Below, piece by piece: positions 53,037-60,541 of a stretch of 64,000 nt of DNA. Source of the stretch: Bacteroidales bacterium. GTDB lineage: Bacteria; Bacteroidota; Bacteroidia; Bacteroidales; UBA932. The DNA lies in contig JAFXVX010000017.1 in NCBI GenBank assembly GCA_017534745.1, forward strand, positions 1-64,000, read 5' to 3'. The notes beneath the pieces are model-generated. The model was not told the origin of the DNA, ran no database searches, and saw nothing but the letters and a program-made list of their open reading frames with translations. The position numbers and the translations under genes were made by a program. Positions within the stretch are counted from its first letter, which is position 1. Every line of letters starts with the position of its first letter.

Positions 53037-53666
53037 ATGAGAACTACAATAATATCGCTTGCTGTTCTGCTGGCACTGTCCCTCGGACAGGCCGCCGCCC
53101 AGCCGTGGGGGTACGGCACTCCCCCGCCGCAGCAACAGGGCATGCCACCACCCCCGCCGCCGCAGGGAACCCCGCCGCCCGATGGTGCCCAGCCATCACA
53201 CCACCACGGCACGCCGCCTCCGCCGCCACCCGGCCAGCACGGCCCGCGGCGCCCGCACCGCGAGGTCCGCTGTACGGACGACTGGCAGGAGCTCTGGAAC
53301 GGCTGCCATGTGAGGCTTTCCCTCGACCGGGTGTGTATCCACGAGGCTGACGGCGACAAACTGCTCTCCGGAGACGAGGTGACCCTCCTCCCCTCCGGGC
53401 GCTACAAAGTGCGCATCGGCAACATCTGGCGAGTCTTCGAAAGCGACGGTGACAGGACCGAGATCAGCGGCGAGGAGATTGTCCCCTGGCCAGGCGGGCG
53501 CTTCGCCGTCCGCTTCGGGGAGAACTGGCACGTGTACACCCCCGGAGGCAACCGTGTCCCGAACGTGTGGGGAGAGTCCGTGTCCCTCATGTCTAACGGG
53601 CTCATCCGTTGCAGGCGCAACGGCATGGTCCACTACTACGACGCCGAGGGCAACGAGCGCCGTTAG
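53037..53666 (+). CDS. secreted proline-rich protein with three ~32-residue repeats
   Basis: This 209-residue protein has a signal peptide (MRTTIISLAVLLALSLGQAAAQ). It is followed by a Pro/Gln/His-rich stretch (~23-75, PPPPPPQGTPPP-like runs) and a C-terminal region. That region contains three tandem units: GDEVTLLPSGRYKVRIGNIW, GEEIVPWPGGRFAVRFGENW and GESVSLMSNGLIRCRRNGMV, each followed by (R/H)V(F/Y)ESDGDR-like or similar turns. The units look like short beta-hairpin repeats. I do not recognise the family. The extended Pro-rich part could span the periplasm. Two Cys flank the WQELWNG segment and may form a disulphide. Single gene before cysK. Confidence 0.7.
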   Translation: MRTTIISLAVLLALSLGQAAAQPWGYGTPPPQQQGMPPPPPPQGTPPPDGAQPSHHHGTPPPPPPGQHGPRRPHREVRCTDDWQELWNGCHVRLSLDRVCIHEADGDKLLSGDEVTLLPSGRYKVRIGNIWRVFESDGDRTEISGEEIVPWPGGRFAVRFGENWHVYTPGGNRVPNVWGESVSLMSNGLIRCRRNGMVHYYDAEGNERR

Positions 53667-53713
53667 CGCTCTTGCACCCCCGGGCACATAACCAGGATGA
53701 AATTTATTGAATT

Positions 53714-54628
53714 ATGATACACAATTCATTGACGGAACTTATTGGACGCACGCCGCTGCTGAGGGTGAAGAAGGTCGAGGGGCAGGTGGCGGATATCGTC
53801 GTGAAAATAGAATTCTTCAACCCGGGAGGATCGGTAAAGGACAGGATTGCCCTGGCGATGATTGAGGATGCGGAGAGGAGCGGGGTGCTGGCGCCCGGGG
53901 CGACCATCATCGAGCCGACGAGTGGGAATACCGGCGTCGGGCTCGCCTGGGTCGGCACGGCCAAGGGCTACAAGGTCATCCTCACGATGCCCGACACTAT
54001 GAGCGTCGAAAGGAGAAACCTCCTGAAGGCGTTCGGGGCGAGCATCGAGCTGACGCCCGGGTCCGAAGGGATGAAGGGCGCGATACGCCGGGCGGAGGCG
54101 CTCCGTGAGGCGACTCCCGGCGCCGTGATCCTCGGGCAGTTTGTAAACCCGGCGAACCCCGCGGCCCACGAGAGGACGACCGGAGAGGAAATCTGGAATG
54201 ACACCGACGGGGAAGTTGACATTTTCGTCGCCGGCGTTGGGACCGGAGGGACCGTAAGCGGCTCGGCGAGAGCGCTCAAGAAGCATAACCCGGAGGTGAA
54301 GGTATTTGCGGCTGAGCCGGCGGGTTCGCCGGTGCTCTCCGGCGGAGCCCCCGGTGGCCACAAGATTCAGGGCATCGGAGCCGGATTCGTGCCCGAGACA
54401 TTTGACAGGAGCGTTGTGGACGGGATAATCACGGTCTCCAACGAGGACGCATTTGCCGGAGCCCGGGCCCTCGCGAAGAGCGAAGGGCTCCTTGTCGGTA
54501 TCTCCTCCGGCGCGGCGTATCACGCCGCCCTGACCCTCGCCCTCCTCCCCGAGAACGCCGGCAAGACCATCGTCGCCCTCCTTCCCGACACCGGCGAACG
54601 TTACCTCTCCACCGGCCTGTTTGACTAG
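53714..54628 (+). CDS. cysK: cysteine synthase A (O-acetylserine sulfhydrylase)
   Basis: This 304-residue cytosolic PLP enzyme makes cysteine from O-acetylserine and sulfide. The PLP lysine is K42 in NPGGSVKDR; the substrate loop TSGNTG (69-74), the phosphate-binding [10 protein letters not shown] near 175 and ISSGAAYH near 265 are all present. Length is normal. It lies upstream of a serine acetyltransferase gene with a 60-bp gap made almost wholly of the TCATTTCGA-type repeat, together giving the two-step cysteine pathway. Confidence 0.96.
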   Translation: MIHNSLTELIGRTPLLRVKKVEGQVADIVVKIEFFNPGGSVKDRIALAMIEDAERSGVLAPGATIIEPTSGNTGVGLAWVGTAKGYKVILTMPDTMSVERRNLLKAFGASIELTPGSEGMKGAIRRAEALREATPGAVILGQFVNPANPAAHERTTGEEIWNDTDGEVDIFVAGVGTGGTVSGSARALKKHNPEVKVFAAEPAGSPVLSGGAPGGHKIQGIGAGFVPETFDRSVVDGIITVSNEDAFAGARALAKSEGLLVGISSGAAYHAALTLALLPENAGKTIVALLPDTGERYLSTGLFD

Positions 54629-54632
54629 CGCC

Positions 54633-54690
54633 TTGTCATTTCGAGCGAAACAAACCTTGTCATTTCGAGCGAAGCCGAGAAATCTGTCAT
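54633..54690. repeat. two direct copies of the TCATTTCGA-type repeat between cysK and cysE
   Basis: TTGTCATTTCGAGCGAA occurs at 54633 and again at 54657. The second copy continues GCCGAGAAATCTGTCATG, so its end coincides with the cysE start codon (54689). The first copy is truncated after GCGAAACAAACC. The repeat therefore forms the ribosome-binding region of cysE. Confidence 0.8.
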
Positions 54691-55390
54691 GACCAATAAC
54701 ATTCATAACCTCATCGAAGCCGTCAGGGCTTACATCTTCCCCGAATTCTTCGAAGCCGGAGGGGTGCGTAGCGCCCTGGAGAAGTTGATTGACGAAAAGA
54801 CGGCGGAAGCATTCATTGAGAAGCTCCCGGAAATAGCGCGGCTCGTCCGGACTGACGTGGAGGCCGTGATGCAGAACGACCCGGCGGCCGCCTCGGAGGA
54901 TGAGATAATCCTCTGTTATCCGGCGATCAACGTGATGATCCACTACAGGACAGCCCACGAGCTGTATCTTCTTGGTGTTCCGACTATTCCCCGTATGATT
55001 ACGGAAAAAGCCCACTCCGAGACCGGGATTGACATACACCCCGCCGCGACGATAGGCGAATTTTTCGCTATCGACCACGGCACGGGCATCGTCATCGGCG
55101 CGACATGCCGTATCGGGGACCACGTGATGCTCTACCAGGGCGTCACCCTGGGAGCCAAGAACTTCCACTACGACGAGGCGGGGCGCCCGCGCGACGTGGC
55201 GCGACATCCCATCATCGAGGATAACGTGACCATATATTCCAACGCATCCATTCTCGGTCCCATAACCATAGGCCACGACTCGGTCGTCGGAGGCAACGTC
55301 TGGCTCACAAGAAGCGTTCCTCCCCACTCGAAGGTACTCCAGGGAAAGATTGTCTGCCAGGACCTCTTCGAGGACGGCGCCGGTATATAA
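54689..55390 (+). CDS. cysE: serine O-acetyltransferase (EpsC type)
   Basis: This 233-residue enzyme makes O-acetylserine from serine and acetyl-CoA for CysK. A helical N-terminal domain (~1-110) precedes the left-handed beta-helix, seen as hexapeptide repeats IDIHPAATIGEFFAIDHGTGIVIGATCRIGD...VTLGAKN...IEDNVTIYSNASILGPITIGHDSVVGGNVWL. The catalytic His lies in AIDHGTGIVIG. The C-terminus KIVCQDLFEDGAGI is of the type that can bind CysK. The ATG is supplied by the end of the dispersed repeat. Confidence 0.93.
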   Translation: MTNNIHNLIEAVRAYIFPEFFEAGGVRSALEKLIDEKTAEAFIEKLPEIARLVRTDVEAVMQNDPAAASEDEIILCYPAINVMIHYRTAHELYLLGVPTIPRMITEKAHSETGIDIHPAATIGEFFAIDHGTGIVIGATCRIGDHVMLYQGVTLGAKNFHYDEAGRPRDVARHPIIEDNVTIYSNASILGPITIGHDSVVGGNVWLTRSVPPHSKVLQGKIVCQDLFEDGAGI

Positions 55391-55402
55391 AACTATTTGG
55401 AA

Positions 55403-56383
55403 ATGATTACAGAAGCAAGGATTGAAGAAGCCGTAAAAGAGCTTTTCGAGAAGATTGAGTACCCGGACGAGCCTGCCGGGCTATATGATCCCCTTAAATA
55501 TATGATAGCCATCGGCGGTAAACGCATCCGGCCGAAGCTCTGCCTGACGGCTTACGCCCTTTTCGGCGGGGAGCTCAAAGAGGAGATCCTCGAGCCTGCC
55601 GCCGGACTGGAGATTTTCCACACTTTCACCCTTATCCACGATGACATCATGGACCGCTCCCCTCTCCGGCGCGGCAGCGAGACGGTGTGGAAAAAGTGGG
55701 ATTACGACACGGCTATCCTCTCCGGTGACGTAATGTGCATCGACAGCTACCGGCGCATCGCGATGGCCCCGAAAGAGGTCCTGGGCAAGGCTCTGGCCCT
55801 GTTTTCCTCGATGGCTGCGCAGGTGTGCGAGGGGCAGCAGCTTGACACCGATTTCGAGGAAAGGGAGTCTGTTTCCAGTGAGGAATACATGAAAATGATA
55901 GGGCTCAAGACGGCGGTGCTCATCGCCGCCTCGGCGAAGCTCGGGGCGATGATCGCCGGAGCCGACGAGGCGACATGCAACGCCATCTACCGTTACGGCT
56001 ATGACCTCGGCCTCGCCTTCCAGGTCGCCGACGACTACCTGGACGCCTACGGCGACAGCAAGGTCTTCGGCAAGCCTATCGGCGGCGATATAGTCAACAA
56101 CAAGAAGTGCTGGCTCACCGTCAGGGCGTTCGAGAAGACCTCTGACAGGGAGGCGCTTCTCAAGGCGCTGTCCCTCCCTTCGGAGACCCGGGAGGAAAAA
56201 CTCTATAAAATCCAGACTGTCAAGGATATCTATGAGAGCCTCGGGGTTGAGGAGGACGCTAAATACGAGATTCTCCGCCTCAACTCCCTCGCCCTCTCCC
56301 ACGCCGAAGCGGTCGGCAAGGGCAGCGTGCGCTACGAGATGCTACGCCGTTTTGCGGACAAACTCCTCGGGAGGACACGATGA
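55403..56383 (+). CDS. polyprenyl (farnesyl/geranylgeranyl) diphosphate synthase
   Basis: This 326-residue isoprenyl transferase lengthens allylic diphosphates with isopentenyl diphosphate. First Asp-rich motif is LIHDDIMDRSPLRRG, preceded by GGKRIRPKL; the second is QVADDYLDAYG, followed by FGKPIGGDIVNNKKCWL. Residues before the first Asp motif (GLEIFHTFTLIHDD) include bulky aromatics that usually limit chain length, so a short-chain C15/C20 product is likely. The ATG at 55403 is used; a TTG two codons upstream is also open. Its end overlaps the U32 peptidase start by 4 bp. Confidence 0.92.
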   Translation: MITEARIEEAVKELFEKIEYPDEPAGLYDPLKYMIAIGGKRIRPKLCLTAYALFGGELKEEILEPAAGLEIFHTFTLIHDDIMDRSPLRRGSETVWKKWDYDTAILSGDVMCIDSYRRIAMAPKEVLGKALALFSSMAAQVCEGQQLDTDFEERESVSSEEYMKMIGLKTAVLIAASAKLGAMIAGADEATCNAIYRYGYDLGLAFQVADDYLDAYGDSKVFGKPIGGDIVNNKKCWLTVRAFEKTSDREALLKALSLPSETREEKLYKIQTVKDIYESLGVEEDAKYEILRLNSLALSHAEAVGKGSVRYEMLRRFADKLLGRTR

Positions 56384-57741
56384 GCCGGTTCGAAATAATG
56401 GCTCCGGCAGGCTCCTTCGAGTGCCTGACTGCCGCCGTCGAGGGCGGAGCGGATTCCGTATATTTCGGTGTCGGACACCTCAATATGCGTTCACGCTCAG
56501 CCTCCAACTTCATGGCTGAGGACCTCCCGGAGGTCTGCCGTATCTGCCGGGCCTACGGCATCAAGTCGTATCTCACGCTGAATATAACGCTCTTTGACGG
56601 CGAACTCACCGATGCGCGGCAGCTTCTCGACGCCGCCCTTTCGGCGGGGGTCGATGCCGTCATCGCCTCCGATATGTCGGTCATCTCGTATGCCCGGAGC
56701 ATCGGTCTCGAGGTCCACATATCGACCCAGCTGTCGATCTCAAACCTCGAGTCACTGCGTTTCTACGCGCAGTTCGCCGACGTCGTCGTCCTCGCCCGGG
56801 AGCTGACGCTCCCGCAGGTGAAGGCAATCAGCGAAGCGATAGTCCGGGAGGGCATCAAAGGGCCCTCCGGCGAGCTCGTCCGCGTCGAGATGTTCGCCCA
56901 CGGGGCTCTCTGCATGGCGATTTCCGGCAAATGCTACCTCTCGCTCTCGGAATACGGCGCCTCAGCCAACCGCGGCGCCTGCTTCCAGGTCTGCCGCCAC
57001 GCCTACGAGGTTTCCGACGCTGAGACCGGCGAGAAACTCCTCATAGACAACGAGTACATAATGTCGCCGAAAGACCTCTGCACCGTCGAGTTCCTCGACA
57101 GGATGGCAGAGGCCGGAGTGAGCGTTTTCAAGATAGAAGGCAGGGCGCGGAACGCCGAATATGTGAAGACATGCTCTTCATGCTACCGCCGCGCCGCCGA
57201 CGCCGTCGAGGCCGGCACCTTCACTCCGGAGCTCGCCGCCTCCCTGAAAGAGGAGCTCGCCTCCGTCTTCAACCGCGGCTTCTGGGACGGCTACTACCAG
57301 GGCGCCCGCCTCGGCGAGTGGTCCTCCGTCTATGGCAGCCAGGCGACCCGCCGCCGCGTTTACTGCGGCCGCGTCACCAACTGGTTCAGCCGTATCGGCG
57401 TCGCGGAAATTCTCGTCGAGTCCGAACCCCTCTCCCTTGGCGACGAGGTCATCATCACAGGCCCGACCACCGGCGTCATATCCTTCAAGGCCGAAGACAT
57501 GCGTGTAGAAATGCAGCCCGCGGAGCACGCCCCCAAGGGCGTCCGCTGCTCCCTCGCCGTCCCCCTCACCGGCCTCCCCTCAGACCTCATCCACTCCCCT
57601 GTCATTTCGACCGCAGCGGAGAAATCTCCCTCCCCTTCTGGAGATACCTTCGACCCCAGGTCTCGGTATGACAATGCCGCACCGGAGCCGCTCCACCCCC
57701 GCCGAGGCGACCGCCTCTACCTCATGCGTCCCGCCCAATGA
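56380..57741 (+). CDS. U32 family peptidase (tRNA/rRNA hydroxylation type)
   Basis: This 453-residue protein has the U32 signature EMFAHGALCMAISGKCYLS (170-188), with further Cys in NRGACFQVCRH near 201-209. These four are the usual iron-sulfur ligands of the group. Some members (TrhP, RlhA) act in prephenate-dependent hydroxylation of tRNA or 23S rRNA rather than as proteases; which one this is cannot be told. The C-terminal ~45 residues contain two facing copies of the TCATTTCGA-type repeat (from residue ~407, SPVISTAAEKSPSPSGD), in frame. Start overlaps the prenyl synthase stop by 4 bp. Confidence 0.88.
   Translation: MSRFEIMAPAGSFECLTAAVEGGADSVYFGVGHLNMRSRSASNFMAEDLPEVCRICRAYGIKSYLTLNITLFDGELTDARQLLDAALSAGVDAVIASDMSVISYARSIGLEVHISTQLSISNLESLRFYAQFADVVVLARELTLPQVKAISEAIVREGIKGPSGELVRVEMFAHGALCMAISGKCYLSLSEYGASANRGACFQVCRHAYEVSDAETGEKLLIDNEYIMSPKDLCTVEFLDRMAEAGVSVFKIEGRARNAEYVKTCSSCYRRAADAVEAGTFTPELAASLKEELASVFNRGFWDGYYQGARLGEWSSVYGSQATRRRVYCGRVTNWFSRIGVAEILVESEPLSLGDEVIITGPTTGVISFKAEDMRVEMQPAEHAPKGVRCSLAVPLTGLPSDLIHSPVISTAAEKSPSPSGDTFDPRSRYDNAAPEPLHPRRGDRLYLMRPAQ
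57599..57673. repeat. TCATTTCGA-type repeat pair inside the U32 gene
   Basis: CTGTCATTTCGACCGCAGCG...GAAATCTCCC at 57599-57629 and a facing, diverged copy GGAGATACC...CGGTATGACA at 57640-57673. Both are translated in the C-terminal part of the U32 protein without a stop. Confidence 0.7.
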
Positions 57742-57745
57742 AAGG

Positions 57746-57855
57746 CCGTGGCGCCTAACAGCGTATCGCTCAGCTATTTACGCAAAACCCTATGCGCAAA
57801 AAAGAGCATAGGGTTTTACGTATTCAACTAACAATCAGCGGTTTAAGCGCCACGG
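57746..57855. repeat. 110-bp palindromic element, copy 3 (inverted relative to copies 1 and 2)
   Basis: Outer arms CCGTGGCGCC (from 57746) and GCGCCACGG (to 57855); inner stem AAAACCCTATGC/GCATAGGGTTTT around 57784-57818. Begins 4 bp after the U32 stop and ends 15 bp before the queE stop, again between converging genes. Confidence 0.9.
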
Positions 57856-57870
57856 GCTTTCGTGGCACCG

Positions 57871-58524
57871 TTAGCGGAGACCGAGGAGGCGATGGGTCTG
57901 GAGAGACAGGCGCCAGGAGGGATGGGATAGGATATAGGCGACTGTCCCGGCGGTGTTTGAGGTCCCCTCCGCCGCGTCAAAGCAGGGCTGCAGAAAATGA
58001 TGCTCCGCCGGGAACTCCAGCCAGGGGTCGGGGTTATTGGTCCCGGTGAAAACGAGCTTGAGCTCGTCAGCGCGCTGGAGGACAACGCTGGCGTCAGGGA
58101 CGAAATCGGACTTGGGGCTGAGGGTGATCCAGTTGATGCCGGGAGGAAGAGGGCGGGTGCCGTTGGTCTCGATGTGGATGGTAAAGCCGGCGGCGTGGAG
58201 GGCCTCCACGAGCGCCCCGTCCACCTGCAGCCCCGGCTCGCCACCTGTGAGGCAGATCCTACGGATGGGAGATTTCTCGACTCCACTCGAAATGACAGAG
58301 GTAGAGACGACATTGTCATTTCGACCAAACGGAGTGAGCGGAGAAATCTCGGCGACAGCTTTCAAGAGCTCGTCGAGAGTCATCGGAGTGGAGGGAGAAG
58401 TGTGGGCGGTGTCGCAGAAGGGGCAGCGGAGGTTGCACCCTGCGAACCGCAGGAACACCATCAGTGTCCCCGTCCAGTACCCCTCGCCCTGAAGCGAGAC
58501 GAATATTTCGTTGACAAAATACAC
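57871..58524 (-). CDS. queE: 7-carboxy-7-deazaguanine synthase
   Basis: This 217-residue radical-SAM enzyme forms the deazaguanine ring in queuosine synthesis. N-terminal VNEIFVSLQGEGYWTG, the cluster-binding C30-x3-C34-x2-C37 (GCNLRCPFCDT) and TGGEP (93-97) are present. Between the helix DELLKAVAE and ICLTGGEP lies an insertion (~61-87, SPLTPFGRND...SVISSGVEKSP) that is exactly the translation of two facing copies of the TCATTTCGA-type repeat. Homologues have only a few residues here. Whether the enzyme stays active is open. Follows queD by 4 nt. Confidence 0.92.
   Translation of the reverse strand: MYFVNEIFVSLQGEGYWTGTLMVFLRFAGCNLRCPFCDTAHTSPSTPMTLDELLKAVAEISPLTPFGRNDNVVSTSVISSGVEKSPIRRICLTGGEPGLQVDGALVEALHAAGFTIHIETNGTRPLPPGINWITLSPKSDFVPDASVVLQRADELKLVFTGTNNPDPWLEFPAEHHFLQPCFDAAEGTSNTAGTVAYILSHPSWRLSLQTHRLLGLR
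58267..58352. repeat. TCATTTCGA-type repeat pair inside queE
   Basis: GGGAGATTTCTCGACTCCACTCGAAATGACAG at 58267-58298 (key blocks GAGATTTCTC and GAAATGACA) faces TTGTCATTTCGACC...GGAGAAATCTC at 58313-58352. The two form a long inverted repeat of about 85 bp and remain open in the queE frame. Confidence 0.8.
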
Positions 58525-58528
58525 CGGC

Positions 58529-58861
58529 TCAGTCCTTCTCGTAGGCGGCCATGTTCATTTCGGACTCCCAGACCTCGACGCGGTAGGCGTTGTCAACGTT
58601 GTCGCAGATCCAGCGGGCGATGTTCTCGGCGGTGGGATTGAAAGAGAAGACCTCGTTGAGGTTCTTGTGATCGAGAGCGCCGGAGATCTTCTTTTTGATG
58701 GCGGTGAAATCGGTCACCATGCCGTCGGCGTTGAGCTGCTCGCTGCGGCAGTAGATTTTCACAATCCAGTTGTGGCCGTGGAGCTCCTCACACTTGCTCT
58801 CATAGGAGAGCATGAGACTGTGGGCCGAGGATATTTCGAGTCGTTTGCAAACGTAGTACAT
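58529..58861 (-). CDS. queD: 6-carboxy-5,6,7,8-tetrahydropterin synthase
   Basis: This 110-residue enzyme converts dihydroneopterin triphosphate to carboxytetrahydropterin, the step before QueE. Zinc ligands H14, H28 and H30, with catalytic C24 in CEELHGHNW, are all visible. DHKNLNEVFSFNPTAENIARWI matches the family's C-terminal half. Length is slightly short but within range. Clustered with queE downstream and an S41 protease upstream (3-nt gap), all on one strand. Confidence 0.95.
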   Translation of the reverse strand: MYYVCKRLEISSAHSLMLSYESKCEELHGHNWIVKIYCRSEQLNADGMVTDFTAIKKKISGALDHKNLNEVFSFNPTAENIARWICDNVDNAYRVEVWESEMNMAAYEKD

Positions 58862-58864
58862 ATT

Positions 58865-60499
58865 CTAAAACTTTAGGCAGGGTTTTGCGAGGGCTTGCTT
58901 AAGCTGGTCGTCGTAGCGCAGGCGAAGCTTGATGCCGGCCTCCTGATAGTAGTAGCGGACCACGATATCCTCCTCCAGGAACGGGACGATCTCGTCCTTT
59001 TTCATCCTGAGGAAAGTCTTCTTGTCGATATTGAGCGACTTCTCGAGGGCGGCGAGCTCTGCCGAGGCGGAGTCGGCGAGGCCGTCCTTCTCCAGAGCCT
59101 TTTTCATCTCGTCGAAGAACGCCTTTGCGCTGGAACGGTAATCGAACTCCTTGTCGGCCGCGAATTCCACAAAATCCTCGTAATCAGCATCCGAGAGATG
59201 GAAATCTTCCACCGGAGGGATGCTCTCGTGCTTACGGTAATACTCCAGGGCGTACCGGTCAGTGATGAGATTCATCACGACGGAATAGGTCAGGCGGCCA
59301 TAATCCCTGGCAGGAATCTCGTAGTCCGGGGTGATGCCGCCGCCGTCGCGGACGATGCGGCCGCCGACAGTCTTGAACTCGTGGGTCAGGCTGTCGGGAA
59401 TGTGGCCGACGCTGCCGTCCTCGGCGCGGAGGGAATAATCGATCGCCTGGACGCAGCGGCCCGACGGCGTGTAGTATTTTGCCGTAGTCACTTTGAGCTG
59501 GCCGCCGTACGGCAGGGGGCGGATGCTCTGCACAAGGCCCTTGCCGAAGGTGCGGCTTCCCATGATCGTAGCGCGGTCAAGGTCCTGGAGCGCACCGGAG
59601 ACGATTTCGGATGCAGATGCAGATGAAGAATTTACAAGAATGACTACAGGCATTGTGAGATCCACCGGCTCGTTCTGGGTGCGGAGCACCTGCTCGCCGA
59701 CTGCGCTGTTTCCTTTCGAAGTCACAACGACGGAACCCTTCGGCACGAACAGCGAGACCTCATCGACCGCTTCGACGAGGAGGCCGCCGCCGTTGCCACG
59801 GAGGTCGAGGACGAATTTCTTCATCCCTTTCGCCTTGAGTTCCAGAAACTTCTCCTTGACCTGAGCAGCTACCCCTTCGGTGAAGCGCGACTGGAGGATA
59901 TAGCCTGTCGTGTCGTTGAGCATACCGGCGTATTCAATGTCGGGAAGATGGATGCGTTCGCGGACGACCTTGATGTCGATGGTGTCGCCGGGGGCCCATG
60001 TCGCGCCCCCGCGCACCTTGCGGACCCTGAAGCTCACCGCAGTGCCGGGCTTGCCCTTCATCCTGTCGCTGGCCTCGGAGGAGTTGAGGCCCTTGACCGT
60101 CTTGCCGTCGATCAGCAGGATCTCATCGCCCGGGCCGAGGCCGCTCCGCACGGCGGGCGAACCGGCGTAGGGCTCGCTGATGATGACGTTGGCATCGAGG
60201 GATGGCTTGTTGATGATGGCGCCTATGCCGCCATAGGTGTTTCCTATCATCATTCGGAAATCGTCCTGTTCCTCTTCGGGGACATAGACGGTGTAGGGAT
60301 CCAGGCTCTCCAGCATGGCGTCCACGGCCTCCCTTTCGATACGACCCACGGGGAGCGAATCGACATAGGAACGGTTCAGTTCCTTGAGAATGGCGTTATG
60401 TATTTCGACCCACTGGCCGAGGGAAAAACTCTTCGACTGCGCAGCGGCGCTGAAACTGAGCGCGATCAAAAAGAGGGATATCGCAAAAATTCTTTTCAT
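58865..60499 (-). CDS. S41 family C-terminal processing peptidase
   Basis: This 544-residue protease has a signal peptide (…ALSFSAAAQ), so it acts in the periplasm. A helical N-terminal part is followed by a PDZ domain (~85-165, GGIGAIINKP, GLGPGDEILLIDGKTV) and the protease core. The catalytic Ser is S295 in SSSASASEIVSGALQD and Lys is K320 in RTFGKGLVQS, 25 residues apart as in CtpA. A long C-terminal extension (~400-544) is typical of Bacteroidota forms. It trims proteins from the C-terminus. Probably shares an mRNA with queD-queE from the promoter at 60515. Confidence 0.94.
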   Translation of the reverse strand: MKRIFAISLFLIALSFSAAAQSKSFSLGQWVEIHNAILKELNRSYVDSLPVGRIEREAVDAMLESLDPYTVYVPEEEQDDFRMMIGNTYGGIGAIINKPSLDANVIISEPYAGSPAVRSGLGPGDEILLIDGKTVKGLNSSEASDRMKGKPGTAVSFRVRKVRGGATWAPGDTIDIKVVRERIHLPDIEYAGMLNDTTGYILQSRFTEGVAAQVKEKFLELKAKGMKKFVLDLRGNGGGLLVEAVDEVSLFVPKGSVVVTSKGNSAVGEQVLRTQNEPVDLTMPVVILVNSSSASASEIVSGALQDLDRATIMGSRTFGKGLVQSIRPLPYGGQLKVTTAKYYTPSGRCVQAIDYSLRAEDGSVGHIPDSLTHEFKTVGGRIVRDGGGITPDYEIPARDYGRLTYSVVMNLITDRYALEYYRKHESIPPVEDFHLSDADYEDFVEFAADKEFDYRSSAKAFFDEMKKALEKDGLADSASAELAALEKSLNIDKKTFLRMKKDEIVPFLEEDIVVRYYYQEAGIKLRLRYDDQLKQALAKPCLKF

Positions 60500-60507
60500 A
60501 CAATCTG

Positions 60508-60515
60508 CAAAAGTA
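60508..60515 (-). promoter_or_regulatory. -7 promoter box of the S41 protease-queDE unit
   Basis: Minus-strand TACTTTTG matches TAnnTTTG, with TTTC 19 nt upstream near the -33 place. Only 8 nt separate it from the ATG at 60499, so the mRNA is probably leaderless. Confidence 0.6.
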
Positions 60516-60527
60516 AGAATTTAATGA

Positions 60528-60535
60528 TATATTTG
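60528..60535 (+). promoter_or_regulatory. -7 promoter box of the msrA fusion gene
   Basis: TATATTTG matches TAnnTTTG and ends 6 nt before the ATG at 60542. This excludes the alternative ATG at 60524 and predicts a leaderless mRNA. Confidence 0.6.
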
Positions 60536-60541
60536 AAAGCC

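Noticed and set aside
52988..53359. Cys/Gly/Pro-rich N-terminal extension of rsgA
   Set aside because: It is antisense to the proline-rich protein gene and lies upstream of the rsgA promoter box; RsgA homologues begin at the OB-fold.
59948..60541. Open frame joined in front of msrA, antisense to the S41 protease
   Set aside because: A shadow of GC-rich codon use; the msrA promoter and ATG at 60542 lie after it.
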